A DNA stretch of 46,584 nucleotides, from contig JADJNU010000012.1 in NCBI GenBank assembly GCA_016714165.1, positions 1 to 46,584 on the forward strand, in the 5' to 3' direction. How positions within the stretch are numbered: the stretch's first letter is position 1; every line of letters starts with the position of its first letter. Below the pieces are notes generated by a model. It ran no database searches, had not been told where the DNA came from, and was given only the letters and a program-made list of their open reading frames with translations. This document shows positions 17,503 through 26,789 of this stretch, piece after piece. Source of the stretch: Bdellovibrionales bacterium. GTDB lineage: Bacteria > Bdellovibrionota > Bdellovibrionia > Bdellovibrionales > UBA1609. Position numbers and translations under genes: made by a program.

Positions 17503-18348
17503 TCACTGTTTCTCCCTAAGGCATCGCCACATCGAAGTCTGAATAGGATCTCCGCGTTTTTTCACCATGACAATGCAGGACTCCTGGATGTCACTTTCGT
17601 TTCTATTAAAGTAGCTTGCTTCATACACAACGGAGTTAGAGAAATCTTTTTTTTCAGGGGACCATCCTGCAGTTTTTAAATAATCATCTTTATTCTTAAA
17701 ATACTTTTTCCAGTTGCTGTTTTCGAAGCTTAAATTAGGGTCAAACTCTACCTTCAATTTATCATTTTCAAGTTTAATTGATTCGACGGCTTCCAGATCT
17801 TTATCGAACGCCGACATTTTTTGGCCGGTATTAGATGTCATATTGATTTGATCCACATCACTTCTAGGAATCATTGTTGCGAAAGCAAATCCATTCTTCG
17901 CAGAAAGTAGTTGCGTCACCGCACCAATTTCCTTCTTATCCAAAATCTTGTTTGTGTGAGTATTGAAAACAACGACTTGGTAGAGCTCTTTGAATGGGCG
18001 ATTGTCTTTCGAGTAAAGAATAGCCACAATGCCATTATTAAGTTCGTAGCCTTGAGTCTTATCACAAATCGAGCCTTCGTTAGGTTTCACGAAACTAAAA
18101 TCTCCTGGATATGGATCAGACAGAGATTCTACGATTTGAGGCTTAGGGCTTTTGATGAAAACCATAGGAGCTCCTGAAAAATCATTTTCCTCAGGCGCTA
18201 TTTTTTTATCAAAGCGTAATAAGAGTTCGACTTTGGATTTCCCACCATGACATTGGCTTTGTTGATACGGAATTGTCTTTTGAAATGTTTGTGCTTGCGC
18301 AAGTAGGGTTGAAAATAAAAGAGTGAACAAGATAAAAGTGTTGCGCAT
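17503..18348 (-). CDS. exported protein, unknown function
   Basis: The start at 18348 has GGAG seven bases upstream and yields the signal peptide MRNTFILFTLLFSTLLAQAQ (cleavage near AQA); a start six codons earlier would cover the ribosome binding site. The mature ~260 residues look soluble and mixed alpha/beta, with cysteines near both ends (QSQCHGG, SICDKT, ESCIVM, WRCLRE). Its 3' end faces the 3' end of the large lipoprotein gene. Not recognised. Confidence 0.7.
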   Translation of the reverse strand: MRNTFILFTLLFSTLLAQAQTFQKTIPYQQSQCHGGKSKVELLLRFDKKIAPEENDFSGAPMVFIKSPKPQIVESLSDPYPGDFSFVKPNEGSICDKTQGYELNNGIVAILYSKDNRPFKELYQVVVFNTHTNKILDKKEIGAVTQLLSAKNGFAFATMIPRSDVDQINMTSNTGQKMSAFDKDLEAVESIKLENDKLKVEFDPNLSFENSNWKKYFKNKDDYLKTAGWSPEKKDFSNSVVYEASYFNRNESDIQESCIVMVKKRGDPIQTSMWRCLREKQ

Positions 18349-18446
18349 ATAAGTCTCCAAATCCAAGATTTCGCTTCGATATATCGATGATGTGCCTTAA
18401 AAATCGAACCAGTATGTGTACAATTTTATTGAAAAAACGGAAAAAG

Positions 18447-18706
18447 TCAAAATTGCGTTCCCAAGTAGATGAGTTCCGAACCGCTTGTGCTTGTTAAATC
18501 ATGACAACTAAAATAGCCATTTGGACTGCATTTCAAGACTGTTGTCAGATTTCCTCCATCTTGTGCCACAGGAAATTTCCCACTGAAACTTGCCGCTCGC
18601 TGTTTTATGACTGGCACATGGTCAGGAAATCGCCTGGCACAAATCGCGGAAATTCGACAATCGGGCATGCCAGTTCAATAATGTACCGGCCTTCCAAATC
18701 GATTAT
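18447..18706 (-). pseudogene. probable 3' remnant of an exported-protein gene
   Basis: Two frames read as continuous protein if one base is changed near 18605: IDLEGRYIIELACPIVEFPR to DFLTMCQS, then KQRAASFSGKFPVAQDGG to GSELIYLGTQF and a stop. The cysteine spacing (LKCSPNGYFSCHD) suits an extracytoplasmic domain. No start or signal sequence is seen, and the antitoxin gene begins to overlap its upstream edge, so this is probably a fragment. Confidence 0.35.
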
Positions 18707-19032
18707 TTCGCCTTGGCTGTCAAAATCTCAAACTCCTCTTCATCATCGTTTTGAGGGATACCCACAATCTTGATCCCCATTCCAATGCTTTTCATGTAGT
18801 CGATCAAGGTGGAGAGTTTGATGTCAGAGCGGTTTTCAATCTTTGAAATCTCGTCTTGCGTGTAACCCTCAACATCTACTTGACGGAGGCCCATCTTTTT
18901 TCGGGCTTCCGCTAAATGAAGAAATGCCACAACCTGTTCGCCACGCTCAACGGCTCGTTTAAACTTGTCCTGTGGCATGACTTCTCCGGCGCTCTCAAAA
19001 AAGTCTGAGTATTTCTTTTTTGTTTTAGCCAT
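18703..19032 (-). CDS. XRE-family antitoxin
   Basis: The ATG at 19032 is fixed by GGAGG five bases upstream, which lies inside the end of the toxin gene. A 109-residue protein with HTH around residues 50-85 (ARKKMGLRQVDVEGYTQDEI, then SKIENRSDIKLSTLIDYMKS), the HigA-like partner of Gp49-type toxins. Overlap with the toxin is 8 bp. Confidence 0.85.
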   Translation of the reverse strand: MAKTKKKYSDFFESAGEVMPQDKFKRAVERGEQVVAFLHLAEARKKMGLRQVDVEGYTQDEISKIENRSDIKLSTLIDYMKSIGMGIKIVGIPQNDDEEEFEILTAKAK

Positions 19033-19369
19033 TTTGATCCTCCAAGTATTCGTCATATAATTCATCTGCTTTGGCGATCATGCGTTTATAAAAACGCTTA
19101 TCGCCTTGTTTGTTTCCACCGATGAGGAAAACCGCCTGACGTTTGGGATCAAAAGCGAAGAATATCCGAAATGGCCGTCCCTTGCTTTGAACCCGGAGTT
19201 CCTTCATGTTGGAGTGGCGGCTGTCATAAACTGTATCTACATGAGGTCGGCCCAGCTGGGGACCATAACTTTTCAACACTTGGGCTGCTTCAACAATGTC
19301 GGCTTGAGCCGACACATCCAGTTCCGCAAACCACTCTCTGAAGGTGCTTGTCTCGGTGATCTTCCACAT
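19025..19369 (-). CDS. HigB/Gp49-like toxin
   Basis: A 114-residue protein starting MWKITETSTFREWFAELD, with the family pattern GPQLGRPHVDTVYDSRHSNM, KELRV, RPFRIFFAFDPKRQAVFLIG and GDKRFY near the end. This is the phage-derived Gp49-like branch of the RelE superfamily, ribosome-dependent mRNA interferases. An ATG nine codons upstream is possible, but the chosen ATG lies directly after AAGGA and 8 nt after a -10-like box. Intact. Confidence 0.85.
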   Translation of the reverse strand: MWKITETSTFREWFAELDVSAQADIVEAAQVLKSYGPQLGRPHVDTVYDSRHSNMKELRVQSKGRPFRIFFAFDPKRQAVFLIGGNKQGDKRFYKRMIAKADELYDEYLEDQNG

Positions 19370-19377
19370 CGTCCTTA

Positions 19378-19406
19378 AATATGACATATAATTCATATGA
19401 CGTCAA
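19378..19406 (-). promoter_or_regulatory. promoter of the Gp49-type TA operon
   Basis: On the minus strand TTGACG (19406-19401), 17 bp, CATATT (19383-19378), then 8 nt to the toxin ATG. The spacer contains repeated half-sites (GTCATATGAATTATATGTCA). Confidence 0.55.
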
Positions 19407-19515
19407 GGTCATAATTTAAATAGCTGTAACTTCTAGAAAGTAGGAGAAGATCGCGCGATTGGCGACCGGAACACTTCGTGTGTTTTTTAGGTCTGGGCGA
19501 TTTTGGGGCGAGAGA

Positions 19516-20034
19516 CTATATGCAAGGCCACATCAATTTCAATCTATGTAAGAAAATTCGTCCTTTCATGCGGTAACTTGGCCCCTCAAAAATCACTATT
19601 TTGTCCCGCTCAAACATCCGATCGATCGCCGCATTGGCCACCGCCCTTCTAACGGATAACTTGCCCAACCTCAATGCCAAATTTGAACCAACACACGTAA
19701 CTGTTTGCTTCTTTCTTATTCTTATAACCGTACCTTTGGCGGGAATGGGCACAAGCAACATTTTCTCCCAATTTGTTATCGACATCAGTCGCTCCATACC
19801 TCTCAGTTTCACCATCAAATTTTTTTAACAGCTCAAAGATCTCCTTTGCACGAGAACCTTCTATCACCAGGGATAAAGTTCTCGATCATCGGTCGACTGC
19901 TTTTTTTCAAGTCTAGTGCTAGTCTTCACTTCATCATCTTGACGAAATTGAAACAAAGCGTCTCCAAAGCTGTACTCAGTATATGAAGTAAAAATAAAGG
20001 CCAAAACGACGAGTGGGATGATCGATCTCTTCAT
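19516..20034 (-). pseudogene. exported protein gene with two frameshifts
   Basis: ATG at 20034 follows AGGAGCGAAAT and begins a signal peptide (MKRSIIPLVVLAFIFTSYTE). The frame ends at LYPW*; it resumes in another frame as EGSRAKEIFELLKKFDGETE through CAHSRQRYGYKNKKE, NSYVCWFKFGIEVG to VIR*, then in a third as RAVANAAIDRMFERDKIVIF to WPCI*. All three parts read as one ~170-residue periplasmic protein if two single bases are corrected near 19870 and 19630. Preceded by promoter element copy B. Function unknown. Confidence 0.55.
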
Positions 20035-20084
20035 ATTTCGCTCCTAAATCCTAAAGTTACAAAGTTAAGAGTTTTAAGGGATGC

Positions 20085-20160
20085 ACTCTTTTGACATGCT
20101 GAATTATTTGATGTCAAGCGTCAAGTCTGTGCTGACGTAAGAAAATCCCTATAATCATTC
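20085..20160 (-). promoter_or_regulatory. shared promoter-like element, copy B
   Basis: Minus strand: GATTATAGGGATTTTCTTAC, GTCAGC, then ACTTGACGCTTGACATCAAA. The two TTGAC units are 8 bp apart; the second is a good -35 box. Very close to copies C and D. Confidence 0.6.
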
Positions 20161-20188
20161 AGGTATTTTCCGGCACTTCAAGTTCCGC

Positions 20189-20217
20189 TTGACTTTTAGT
20201 AGTCAATCGGCTACTTT
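20189..20217 (+). promoter_or_regulatory. promoter of the HI1419-type TA operon
   Basis: TTGACT, 17 bp spacer, TACTTT, then 7 nt to the GTG start at 20225. The inverted repeat GACT/AGTC (GACTTTTAGTAGTC) overlaps the -35 box and spacer, as expected for autorepression. No ribosome binding site precedes the start. Confidence 0.65.
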
Positions 20218-20224
20218 TTAATCT

Positions 20225-20558
20225 GTGCAAGCAACACCGAGACGGCTTATTGAATACGAAACCACTAATGGCAAGAATCCAATTGAAGAGTGGCTATTGG
20301 ATTTAGACCGTACCGTGGCCGCTCGTATTCGGTTGAGAATCCGACGGCTAGCCGTCGGAAATTTTGGCGATGCTAAGCCAGTCGGTGAGGGCGGAGTGAG
20401 CTTCGAATTTTTTCGGTGCTGGATACAGAGTTTATTTCGCCCAACACGGAGAGGAAATCATCGTCCTTCTCTGTGGGGGCGATAAAAGCTCTCAAACCAA
20501 CGACATTGAAACCGCTAAACTTTATTGGGCGGACTTCAAGAGGAGGAGCGATGATTAA
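20225..20558 (+). pseudogene. addiction-module killer protein (RelE superfamily), two frameshifts
   Basis: Starts RRLIEYETTNGKNPIEEWLL and matches the HI1419-type killer pattern: RIRRLAVGNFGDAKPVGEG, then, in shifted frames, LRIFFGAGYRVYFAQHGEE, IVLLCGGDKSSQTNDIETAK and LYWADFKRRSDD. Two missing bases, one near 20402 and one in the T6 run at 20407-20412, break the middle. If real, the toxin is dead while its antitoxin stays intact, a common decay state; if sequencing errors, it is a complete pair. Its TAA at 20558 overlaps the antitoxin start. Confidence 0.8.
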
Positions 20559-20892
20559 AATTAAAGGCAAAACTTATGCTGGTGCTGACCACAAAGAAGG
20601 CACTATTCAATGGTTAAAACAAAGCACAGAAAACCAACGGGAATACCTTAAGGCCGCCATTGAAGATAACTCCGATATGCCCGAAGTGATTTTGATGGCC
20701 ATTCGTGAAATTGCCGAGGCCCGTGGCTATGAGAACTTCGCAAACGATGCGGGATTAAGTAAAAAATCTCTCTACCGTATTCTTGACGAAGAAAAAGAGG
20801 CCAAGCCTCGCTACGAAACAATTTATCAACTAATTCATGCACTCGGTCTTCGATTCACCGTAGAGGCCGACCCTGCGGCGAAAGTGGGATAA
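20551..20892 (+). CDS. addiction-module antidote protein (HTH)
   Basis: A 113-residue protein starting at the ATG overlapping the toxin stop, with GGAGG just upstream. Family features: VILMAIREIAEARGYENFAN followed by the HTH (DAGLSKKSLYRILDEEKEAK) and a C-terminal LGLRFTVEADPAA. It should neutralise the preceding killer protein and repress the operon. Confidence 0.85.
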   Translation: MIKIKGKTYAGADHKEGTIQWLKQSTENQREYLKAAIEDNSDMPEVILMAIREIAEARGYENFANDAGLSKKSLYRILDEEKEAKPRYETIYQLIHALGLRFTVEADPAAKVG

Positions 20893-20920
20893 TGGAAACG
20901 GCAAAATCTAGCTCCAAAAT

Positions 20921-21332
20921 GATTTACCCATGCGTTTAGGCAAAAAAACTCCAAAACATCTCAAGATAATCTTGGATGGATCAAATGGACATGGATATTT
21001 TATTCGCGCTCGATAATTTACTAACAATTTTCACCCGATTTTGCCATAAATCAAAAAGTAGACAGTGAAATATACCAATGCCGATGCTTAAGGAAAAAGA
21101 GAGATGACGGGGGCCGGGCCAACAATCTCAAGGATGAAGGTTGCCGCATGAGAATTGCTACGGATACTTGAGTTTGTAAACATGACGACCAGAAATCTCA
21201 AGCTGAACGCCTCCACTTGTGAGATGAGCGAACAAACCATAAGATCCCAGCGAATGTTATAAGGCGCTATATGTGCAGCAGTAGCTGATTGATCTCTGAT
21301 ATTTTATTGCGCGATTTTTGTGTATGGGTAAA
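20921..21332 (-). repeat. dispersed repeat R1, copy 5 (inverted)
   Basis: Full-length copy from ATTTACCCATGCG to TGTATGGGTAAA, directly after the antidote gene. Middle part diverges from copies 1-3 and agrees with copy 4, so R1 has at least two subtypes or has recombined. Confidence 0.8.
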
Positions 21333-21452
21333 AAATGCTTACTGAAATGTTGTTGAATCACTTTGAAGATCCCGGTGCGGAAATTCGCACGCCGGGATCT
21401 GTGAGGGTCTTTACCTTGCGCTCTTCATGAAGGTGTGAGGTAATTCTACTCG

Positions 21453-22035
21453 ATGATTAGTAGGTTATCACTTATTCTTTTTGTAATTTTTGTTTCCAGC
21501 TGTACCACGGTTCGTCGTGATATCTATTTTAAGGATATGGAATCTCAATATGGTAAGAAATCAATATCTGCAATTTTCCCAGGTAATGTTTACTGGTCTG
21601 ACTTCCTAAAAAAGAATGGCAAGAATGTCGGACGTGTGAGAATGGAAATCCTTAACTCGGCAACTGGGAACATACATTTGGGATAATTATTCCTTTTTTC
21701 CAATTTTCTATTTAAGTGAAAATCAGTTTGAGTTGGAATCTAGAAATTTTAAAATAGGTTGTAGGGTAGAGAATTTTATCAACTTTAAAAAGCCGGGTAT
21801 TTGCCACAAGCTGAAAATTGTTTCTGACGGTAAAGAGTATACTCCAGTTAAGATAGAAAATACTGGTTACGAAAAGGTTTTTGAATTCGAGCTTTTAGCA
21901 ACTAATGTAAATCAGCTTTTGCTTCAATTAGACTCTTATGCCACAGGAGAAGGAGATAAAATACAGGTGCCAATCAAAGCAAATATGAAGGTTGAAGATT
22001 GGACAAGATTTCATTTGATCCCTGTTGCTCCATAA
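21453..22035 (+). pseudogene. lipoprotein gene with one frameshift
   Basis: Starts MISRLSLILFVIFVSSC (lipobox VSSC) and reads to GNIHLG*, then continues in the next frame as TWDNYSFFPIFYLSENQFEL through RNFKIGCRVENFINFKKPGI to LIPVAP. A single base near 21672 would give one ~190-residue lipoprotein. The second half is beta-rich, like a C2- or Ig-like fold, but no family is recognised. Confidence 0.6.
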
Positions 22036-22111
22036 AATGAAGTCACCTACTTGCGCGAACAACTAGAAGGAAAAAATATAGCCAACGCAAAAAAAAGGAG
22101 GCCTGAACCAA

Positions 22112-22172
22112 GAATACTTCCGCACAAAGATCCCAGCGAAAGTTATAAGGCGCTATATGTGCGGAAGTATTT
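22112..22172. repeat. R1 fragment inside a 13-14 bp inverted repeat
   Basis: GAATACTTCCGCAC (22112-22125) and GTGCGGAAGTATT (22159-22171) are inverted repeats that flank 33 bp taken from R1 (GATCCCAGCGAAAGTTATAA and following). The outer arms are not in the other R1 copies. Confidence 0.6.
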
Positions 22173-22186
22173 AATTGCGTAGACAT

Positions 22187-22312
22187 AGAGTTCCCCAATA
22201 ATAGTGGACAGTTTTCTTCGAGCGGTTTAATCAAACCGATAGGAGATAACAATGAGTTCAAAGAGAAGGGCTTTTTCACAAGAGTATAAGACCGAAGCCG
22301 TTGATAGATCAA
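22187..22312 (+). mobile_element. left end of a truncated IS with the start of orfA
   Basis: The end sequence (AATAGTGGACAGTTTTCTTC) recurs at 5945. After AGGAGATAAC an ATG at 22252 opens SSKRRAFSQEYKTEAVDRSR, the typical N-terminus of an IS3-type orfA, which stops at once; the rest of the IS is missing. Confidence 0.65.
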
Positions 22313-22335
22313 GATGACGACTGACTTGCCGATAT

Positions 22336-22814
22336 TTAACAGGCCGTAAAATCACCGCCCGAATGTTTTTCATTTTCCCAAATAATCGGCTTGTTGAGAA
22401 ATTCCGTTGGACATTCTGTATCCATAAAGCATTCAATTATTTCTTCCTTGGATTCGCTGGGAATATGATACGGAACAGCAACTTTGCAGGATTTTCTATC
22501 GGCTGCGTCTCTTCGACCCGGAAGAAGTGGCGGATAGTACACGTGTTGTTCTATTTTATTGTTCCAATCTGCACATGATCAGAAAAAACAGACAAAACCT
22601 TCAGCGAGGCGCAAGTATCACTAGTGTACTTCTGTATCTCACTTAACTGATCGCGTGGCGAAACATGTTGCAATGAAATTTCGATAGACTTCGAACTTTC
22701 ATATGCCTCCATACAGACGTAGGCTTGGCCTAGAAAAGAGACCCCCATAAAAATACTCGAGATAATTATCCGGCCAAAAGCAACCATCATAAAACTTATC
22801 CTTTCATTTTTCAT
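22336..22814 (-). pseudogene. small cysteine-containing exported protein, frameshifted
   Basis: Begins MKNERISFMMVAFGRIIISS with a hydrophobic signal region (SSIFMGVSFLGQAYVC); the frame reads to VLSVFSDHVQIGTIK*, and the adjacent frame continues as SCADWNNKIEQHVYYPPLLP to GGDFTAC*. One base near 22575 separates them. Cysteines (YVCMEA, DTCASL, KSCKVA, IECFMDTECP, TAC) point to an extracytoplasmic disulfide protein. Preceded by promoter element copy C. Unknown function. Confidence 0.55.
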
Positions 22815-22849
22815 TCGAATCGATAGCCAATTCCAATTGGCACCTCTCT

Positions 22850-22920
22850 ACTCAATGCGTTATCTAATGTCAAGCGTCAGCCCTGTGTTGATGTAAGAAA
22901 ACTCCCATAATCATATCTGG
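22850..22920 (-). promoter_or_regulatory. shared promoter-like element, copy C
   Basis: Minus strand: ATTATGGGAGTTTTCTTACA, TCAACACAGGG, CTGACGCTTGACATTAGATA. The TTGACA is a consensus -35; TAGAGA 17 bp downstream is a possible -10. Confidence 0.6.
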
Positions 22921-22998
22921 ATGATTGTGACGTGCTGAAGCTTCTAGCCAAAGGCATCCGTCTGAACCTAGTAAAAAAGGACCATCTCAAGTTCTGTG

Positions 22999-25634
22999 TC
23001 ACTTGATCTCTTTACCAAGCCAGTCGCCTATACCCTGAAATTGGCCTTTATACACAGCATAGGGATTGCCCGGAATATCCACAGGCAAACGCCCCTCTGT
23101 TGAGGCCTTCTTCCACTCAGAACTGGATTTAATTCCGCTATTTCTCGCCCATTCCCTCGCCTCTTCAAAGGATCGCCATTCAGTCCCAAGCCAGTCGCCC
23201 ATACCTTGAAATTTACCTTTATACACAACATTGGGATTACTTGGAATATCTTCAGGGAGACGCCCCTCTATTGAAGCCTTTATCCACTCAGTACTGGATT
23301 TAATTCCGCTTACTTCTCGCCCATTCTCTCGCTTCTTCAAAGGATCTCCAATCAGTCCCAAGCCAGTCGCCCATACCTTGAAATTTACCTTTATACACAA
23401 CATTGGGATTACTTGGAATATCTTCAGGGAGACGCCCCTCTATTGAAGCCTTTATCCACTCAGTACTGGATTTAATTCCGCTACTTCTCGCCCATTCTCT
23501 CGCTTCTTCAAAGGATCTCCAATCAGTCCCAAGTTTAGATATCCTACCTGTCCCAAGCCAGTCGCCCCAACCTTTGAATTTTCCTTTATACACGGTATTT
23601 GGAGCACCCGGAATATCTTCAGGTAAACGCCGCCTCTCTTTAGAGGCCTTCTTCCACTCAGAACTGGATTTAATTCCGCTATTTCTCGCCCATTCTCTCG
23701 CCACTTCAAAAGGCCGCCACTTGGACTGCCTTCGTTGCCAGAACTCTTGAATACTTGATTTAAGGTTATTCCACGAGTCCTGTGCGAATATATGTTGGTC
23801 TATGCCTACTGCCGAGACTGATGGATATTGCCTCTTCAATGGCCTTTGACCATTTGATCTGGGTTGAGTCATATTTTTTACCTCACTCAAGATGCTCAGC
23901 AACTCAACTGCTGTGTCTTCATTTATTTCAACAAGGCTTACAGCATCTACCCAAGACTTTCCTTCCTTAAGTCGGAGAAGACGACCGAGTCTTTGCAAAA
24001 ACTGAGTGACACTGGCCGTGGAGTTAAGATCGATTAATAGATCAAGATCTGATAAATTAACCCCCTCATCAAGCATACGAACCGATAGAATTATTGCCTT
24101 TTGAGCTTTCTTAAACTTTTCTATAATTTCAATATTTGTGTCGATCTCTTGTTTTGAATGAACAAACTCGACAAAATGACTTGGAAATACACCTTTGAAA
24201 ACTTTGCTCAAAGACTCAGCTTCTTCAATTGAGTTTGCGACAATCAGTACCTTATCTTTTTCTTGAATTAGTCTCTTTAAAAACCGAGCAATATATTCGT
24301 AATGTTTTGGATTTATGACGTAGCGGCAGCCTGGCACATCGAGATTGTCCAGACCTTGAACGAAGAGATCTTCAATCCCAAATATCTCTTTTGAGAGAAA
24401 AAATAATTGATCAAATGGAGTCAGCTCTCCCTTTGAAAAGGTTTGATAAAGCTGCTCAACCACATCACTGACATTTCTTTCGAGAAATTCAGTCTGATTC
24501 ATCACCTTTTCAGCGCTATCAAGATGAACCCAAAAGCTCTGATTGTAGAACATCTCCTGAAGAGAGATGTCTCGGTGCACAGGAGTTGCCGTAAGACCCA
24601 GAATAAACCCAGAAAAATCTTTCCGAGTATTCAAGTCCTCTAAAAAATCACGCATGAGAGGAGCTCCCAAATGTTGGCTTTCATCATAGACCATCAATTT
24701 TAAGACGCTCGCGAGTTCATCTCTTTCTTTTTCATTCAAACTTTTAAATTGATTTCTAAGGGTGGCCGTCGTTGTGACGACATATTTTTCAGCTGACCTG
24801 GATTCGATCGCAGCCGCTCTTAAATTAGGACGCTCTTGCGAATTTGCCGACCACAGACTATGTGAAATACCCCTGAGATTCAGACTCCTTGAAAAATCTC
24901 TTAGATTAAGGACTCGGTCTGCAATAATAAGGCGAAGACCAGAAGCAAATCTAGCCTTAGATAAAAATTCAACTGCAACTTCAGTCTTACCAAACCCGGG
25001 AGGGGCTACCAGCAATATTCTATCACGGCCACGGTTGCGAAAAGACTCTATGACTCGAACAGCCTCTCGTTGAGAATCTTTTAGAATTCTTGGGCCATTG
25101 GCTGTTGAATTGTAGGGATGAAATTGCGTTCCAACTAAAGCCTGTAGAATAATATCTCTAGGAGGGACTCCGCCGGTGAGGCCACGACTTGGCCAATAAA
25201 GTCGCTTGAGCTCAGTTGATATCACAAGCCTTGCCTCAACTTCCTCGGTCGACTGAATCACTAACCCATTAAGGCTTATCCCCTCTGAGGTCACAGTCCA
25301 CGGAAGACCCAAAAACAAAGGCTCTTTTGAAAGCCACTGGGAAAGGCCACCATAGGAAAGGGTGGATACTTCACGCTTGGATGAGTCTGATACAAATAAT
25401 CTGCAAGACTTAGAATTTGACGAGGAAGCCCTGGATTCAAACCAACTTCCAAAAAAACCGGAATGATCGTAACAGAAAAAAAGCCAATACTCTCAAAGAC
25501 GACACCGATTTACTCCCATTATGAGGCCCGAAAAAAACAACTTCTCCTAAATCTTCTTTTTCGTCGCCATCTTTAAGAGGAGGCCTCAAAATCAAGGTGG
25601 CTGAATCTAGCACAACTAGATGCACAGTGTGCAA
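22999..25634 (-). pseudogene. SF2 helicase with C-terminal integrase-type repeats, frameshifted
   Basis: The long middle frame (25318-23300) has DEAD/DEAH helicase motifs: Walker A APPGFGKTEV, Walker B variant YDESQHLG, motif III LTATP, and motif VI QFLQRLGRLLRL. The C-terminus carries four ~56-residue repeats of the type WRSFEEAREWARxSGIKSS... P.DIP.NP..VYKGKFQG.GDWLG, resembling the phage-integrase repeat unit. An extra T at 23310-23311 breaks repeat 3; the remainder reads on to GKEIK* at 22999. Upstream, the frame continues as YDHSGFFGSWFESRASSSNS and, across an A7 run at 25476-25482, as LDSATLILRPPLKDGDEKED, so the true N-terminus lies near 25600. Probably a DNA/RNA translocase of phage-defence or mobile-element type; substrate unknown. 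Confidence 0.75.
23010..23730 (-). repeat. four tandem coding repeats (integrase repeat unit)
   Basis: Four units of about 165-185 bp at the 3' end of the helicase gene. Units 2 and 3 are almost identical at DNA level (landmark CTCCAATCAGTCCCAAG, ATTGGGATTACTTGGAATAT), showing a recent tandem duplication; units 1 and 4 are more diverged. Unit 3 contains the extra T. Confidence 0.8.
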
Positions 25635-25680
25635 GTTTAATTGATGTAAGAAAATTCCTATAATCTGATATCTTTTCTTG
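25635..25680 (-). promoter_or_regulatory. possible partial copy of the shared promoter-like element
   Basis: Minus strand: ATTATAGGAATTTTCTTACA, TCAATTAAACTTGCAC. The left half matches copies A-D; the TTGACA part is altered to TTGCAC. It lies immediately upstream of the helicase gene. Confidence 0.4.
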
Positions 25681-25841
25681 GAGGAACTTCACAGACGTAT
25701 CCAATAATCGTAATGGACAATCGACTGCGGCCCAGTTACCCCCCATGGCAACGAACTGTGCTTTTGGTTGATAAAAAGAATCAACACATGCCCCCAATAT
25801 TCCATGGGGCACACACAATTGAACAACAAGTACTTGCTTTT

Positions 25842-26093
25842 TTATTCCGTCAATCGCATCCCGGTCTCACCCCAAAGCAGATCGATTCTTGCCTTGATTT
25901 GAGCGATTAGCTCTTCATTTTCTCTGATTTTATCGACAGCCGCTGACAGACTTTTTCCATATTTAAAATTTCTCAATTCACGCACTATATTATCGGCTCT
26001 GTTTCCTACTTCTGTATACCTCCGAGCTAATTCTTGAAATTTTGTCCATTGGTCATCATCAGACACAGGTCTCTCGTCGATAAAGATTTTCAT
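25842..26093 (-). CDS. small helical protein, or C-terminus of the preceding exported protein
   Basis: An 83-residue frame (MKIFIDERPVSDDDQWTKFQ to TGMRLTE) rich in charged helices. It overlaps the end of the exported-protein frame by about 35 bp. GAGG lies close before its ATG, so separate translation is possible; equally, one base change would fuse it to the upstream frame (PIIQQKSRGH then MKIF). I cannot decide from sequence. Confidence 0.45.
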   Translation of the reverse strand: MKIFIDERPVSDDDQWTKFQELARRYTEVGNRADNIVRELRNFKYGKSLSAAVDKIRENEELIAQIKARIDLLWGETGMRLTE

Positions 26094-26745
26094 GTCCTCT
26101 ACTTTTTTGCTGAATGATTGGTATCGTTCTGCTCAAAAAGTCCGCTATTTCCTTTTTATGCTCTTCTGTTGTAAACTTCAGGATGTGCAGGCTATCAGCC
26201 AACCATTCTCTTTCACCTATCGCGCTAATATACAGGTTGTTGTTGAAAAAATACCATTGGATGTCCTGAGATGATGCCCTGTGCAGAATTCTCTCAAAAA
26301 ATCCCATTTCCCCTTCTACTTGCCCCACTGCTTCTTCATTGAAAAATCCAGAAAAAATAAATACTTTTGAATCGGTAGGCTTTGAAGAAAACCACCCTGT
26401 CTTTTCAAATAAAGCATCAACAACAGTTCTACTGCGATCGGTTCCCCTGATTCTATTTCCTGAGATTGATCCATATGAGTACTTGTAATCAGCGACCAAC
26501 TCATCAAGGTGCGTTTTCATCTGCAATAAAAAATCTTGCTTATTCAAAAACACGATATTTGGGTTCTCTACCCGCCTTCTTCCTGGGACAACCAAATCGG
26601 TGTCGATAACCCTTAAGACCAATTCAGAAAGAGGAAGATCACTGGCTTTTGGTCGTCGCGAAGATTCATCAACCTGTTCTGCTGTTACCTGCGCCGCATT
26701 GGACATGAGAAAACAAAACAATAAGCAACACACTTTTCCCGACAT
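26059..26745 (-). CDS. exported protein, unknown function
   Basis: A 228-residue protein with signal peptide MSGKVCCLLFCFLMSNAAQV (cleavage near VTA-EQ) and a ribosome binding site AAGGAG seven bases before the ATG. The mature part is mixed alpha/beta with a stretch WYFFNNNLYISAIGEREWLA. Ends RRETCV in a frame that overlaps the following small ORF; the native C-terminus may be that ORF. Preceded by promoter element copy D. Confidence 0.65.
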   Translation of the reverse strand: MSGKVCCLLFCFLMSNAAQVTAEQVDESSRRPKASDLPLSELVLRVIDTDLVVPGRRRVENPNIVFLNKQDFLLQMKTHLDELVADYKYSYGSISGNRIRGTDRSRTVVDALFEKTGWFSSKPTDSKVFIFSGFFNEEAVGQVEGEMGFFERILHRASSQDIQWYFFNNNLYISAIGEREWLADSLHILKFTTEEHKKEIADFLSRTIPIIQQKSRGHENLYRRETCV

Positions 26746-26789
26746 GCAATTCTCCTTTAGCTATTAGATAAAAGACGAGGGACAATTAT

